A stretch of 64,000 bases of DNA, from contig CAVNUY010000028.1 of the NCBI GenBank assembly GCA_963691655.1, positions 24,177-88,176 on the forward strand. Reading direction: 5' to 3'. Under the pieces are notes generated by a model, which was not told the DNA's origin, ran no database searches, and worked only from the letters and a program-made list of their open reading frames with translations. The stretch is from Toxonevra muliebris (Eukaryota > Arthropoda > Insecta > Diptera > Pallopteridae). Below, in pieces: positions 62,035 to 64,000 of the stretch (within the stretch, counting starts at the first letter, position 1; every line of letters begins with the position of its first letter). A program made the position numbers and the translations under genes.

Positions 62035-63785
62035 AATGCAGGGTTGATCTACTCCTCAGTAGCTATCCACTGATACCCATGCCATGTCTGGCACCAGTTC
62101 CTCCGCCCATTTGCATCCAACATGCAAATTTTCAAACAGACGTTAGTAGTAGACCGAAATTAATGTTAGATATTTTGGAAATGCAGGATTGATCTGCTCC
62201 TCAATACCTATCTACTGATACCCAAGTGATATCTGGCACATATGTAGAAGTGCTCCATATGTCCACCAGTTCCTCCACCCATTTGCACCCAACATGCAAA
62301 TTTTCAAACAGCCGTTACTAGTAGACCGAAATTAATGTTAGATATTTGGGAAATGCAGGATTGATCTACTCCTCAATAGCTATCTACTGATACCCATGTC
62401 ATGTCTGGCACATACGTACAAGTGCTCCATATGGCCACCAGTTCCTGCAGCCAACTTCACCCGATATGTAAATTTTCAAACAGCCGTTACTAGGAAATGC
62501 AGGATTGATCTACTCTTTAATACCTATCCACTGATACCCTTGTCATGTCTGACACATATGTAGAAGTGCTCCATATGACCACCAGATTCCTCCAACTCAG
62601 TTTACAAAATGATATATTTTAGAAATTAATTTAAAATAACCTTAGATAAATATGTGAAATTTGTGTATGCAGGATAAAACAGCAGTTCAATACCTATGGA
62701 ATGGTATGTCTGATGATCACAGTAGACCGAAATTAATGTTAGATATTTTGGAAATGCAGGGTTGATCTACTCCTCAGTAGCTATCCACTGATACCCATGC
62801 CATGTCTGGCACCAGTTCCTCCGCCCATTTGCATCCAACATGCAAATTTTCAAACAGACGTTAGTAGTAGACCGAAATTAATGTTAGATATTTTGGAAAT
62901 GCAGGATTGATCTGCTCCTCAATACCTATCTACTGATACCCAAGTGATATCTGGCACATATGTAGAAGTGCTCCATATGTCCACCAGTTCCTCCACCCAT
63001 TTGCACTCAACATGCAAATTTTCAAACAGCCGTTACTAGTAGACCGAAATTAATGTTAGATATTTGGGAAATGCAGGATTGATACACTCCTCAATAGCTA
63101 TCTACTGATACCCATGTCATGTCTGGCACATATGTACAAGTTCTCCATATGCCCACCAGTTCCTCCACCTATTTGCACCCAACATGCAAATTTTCAAACA
63201 GCCGTTACTAGTAGACCGAAATTAATTTTAGATATTTGGGAAATGCAGGATTGATCTACTCCTCAATAGCTATGTACTGATACCCATGTCATGTCTGGCA
63301 CATATGTAGAAGTGCACCATATGACCACCAGTTCCTCCGCCCATTTGCACCCAACATGCAAATTTTCAAACAGCCGTTACTAGTAGACCGAAATTAATGT
63401 TAGATATTTGGGAAATGCAGGATTGATCTACTCCTCAATAGCTATCTACTGATACCCATGTCATGTCTGGCACATACGTACAAGTGCTCCATATGGCCAC
63501 CAGTTCCTGCAGCCAACTTCACCCGATATGTAAATTTTCAAACAGCCGTTACTAGGAAATGCAGGATTGATCTACTCTTTAATACCTATCCACTGATACC
63601 CTTGTCATGTCTGACACATATGTAGAAGTGCTCCATATGACCACCAGATTCCTCCAACTCAGTTTACAAAATGATATATTTTAGAAATTAATTTAAAATA
63701 ACCTTAGATAAATATGTGAAATTTGTGTATGCAGGATAAAACAGCAGTTCAATACCTATGGAATGGTATGTCTGATGATCACAGT
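62035..63785 (+). repeat. Duplicated terminal block of the array
   Basis: Two copies share a gggttgatct start (62041 and 62759), the ggcaccagttcc deletion junction (near 62090 and 62810), the actaggaaatg junction (near 62492 and 63554) and the border sequence. Spacing changes from 718 to 1,062 bp along the block; the 344-bp difference is exactly two monomers present only in the second copy. Confidence 0.85.
62585..62723 (+). repeat. Degenerate border monomer, inner copy
   Basis: The sequence from ccaactcagtttac to gatcacagt is only distantly satellite-like: gaaattaat, ttagata, atgcagga and caatacctat survive in the expected order. It is followed by normal satellite joined at agtagaccg. It recurs at +1,062, so border sequence has been carried into the array by duplication. 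Confidence 0.8.
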
Positions 63786-63825
63786 CAGTTCTCCAAATGG
63801 TCATTAGGATCCGAAAGAATGTTCT
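63647..63825 (+). repeat. Degenerate border monomer, outer copy, array edge
   Basis: The outer copy of the border sequence (63647-63785) continues as cagttctccaaatggtcatt, which aligns loosely with agtgctccatatggccacc of the satellite. Satellite similarity then fades out by about 63825. Confidence 0.65.
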
Positions 63826-64000
63826 ATGTTCTTCTTAACATTACATTTTTTGGTTAACATTTTTTCTGTTAACTTAACATAGAAACTTTTACATTTTGTT
63901 GTTTGTGTATTTGCTAAGATAGCCACGCGTGGCTATCTTCACACCGTTGTTAATTTTTACCTGGAAAAAATATTGTGTAGTTGTGATTTAATAAAAATAT
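63826..64000. other. AT-rich flank outside the satellite
   Basis: Non-satellite sequence with repeated ttaaca words (ttaacat, gttaac). No ORF or RNA gene is recognised. It contains a perfect palindrome at 63916-63939. Confidence 0.7.
63916..63939. repeat. Perfect 24-bp palindrome
   Basis: aagatagccacg is followed immediately by its reverse complement, centred on acgcgt. It has no loop and stops at the next base on both sides. It lies about 90 bp beyond the last satellite similarity. A binding site for a dimeric protein or the end of a mobile element are both possible; nothing here distinguishes them. Confidence 0.9.

Larger units (their letters stand above)
27649..62590 (+). repeat. 172-bp satellite array, right block (about 200 monomers)
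   Basis: Same monomer family and orientation as the left block but with a different variant mix. Frequent here are the type with acgttagtag, ttttggaaatg and gatctgctcc, the gaacttaatg type, and cacactaa-like ends (ccactaatttgc). Left-block HOR types C (ccttttgatac) and D (caagtattcc) were not seen here, whereas A- and B-like monomers were (for example near 28900, 29600, 42300). Truncated or expanded monomers interrupt the 172-bp register at many points. Organisation is by kilobase-scale tandem duplications rather than the 15-mer. There is no gene in this stretch. Confidence 0.96.

Noticed and set aside
1..62590. CENP-B box in the satellite monomer
   Set aside because: The required TTCG...CGGG core is not present in the monomer.

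Overview
This window is eukaryotic heterochromatin, most likely from an insect and perhaps a dipteran. Its three parts are a 172-bp satellite array, one Ty3/Gypsy LTR retrotransposon inserted in that array, and the array's right-hand edge. There is no host protein-coding gene that I can support, no tRNA or rRNA, and no prokaryotic feature. The insect assignment is an inference from the Gypsy protein, the very long LTRs and leader, and a piggyBac-like TTAA miniature element. I cannot name the species.

Layout. (1) 1-17300: about 100 head-to-tail 172-bp monomers. From 5851 to 13088 they form a higher-order repeat (HOR) of 15 monomers, 2,585 bp long. Two complete copies are followed by a third that lacks exactly three monomers. 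(2) 17301-27644: a 10,344-bp Gypsy element with near-identical 2.34/2.33-kb LTRs, a PBS, a 2.65-kb leader carrying its own nested insertions, and one 967-codon ORF. A 4-bp target duplication (gtgc/gtgt) places the insertion inside a monomer. (3) 27645 to about 62590: about 200 monomers of the same family, organised differently. It holds a 21-mer HOR of 3,613 bp and several segmental duplications with spacings of 1,892, 3,510 and 5,827 bp. (4) About 62590-63825: degenerate border monomers, themselves duplicated. (5) 63826-64000: AT-rich flank with a perfect 24-bp palindrome.

The retroelement ORF joins an N-terminal RING-H2 finger and a Gag capsid-like region directly, and in frame, to the C-terminal end of reverse transcriptase, RNase H and integrase. 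Protease and nearly all of RT are absent. The copy cannot copy itself, but it keeps its cis signals and intact RNase H and integrase motifs, and its LTRs differ by only about 0.2%. It therefore looks like a recent insertion of a non-autonomous or trans-mobilised element. It also separates two satellite domains with different higher-order organisation.
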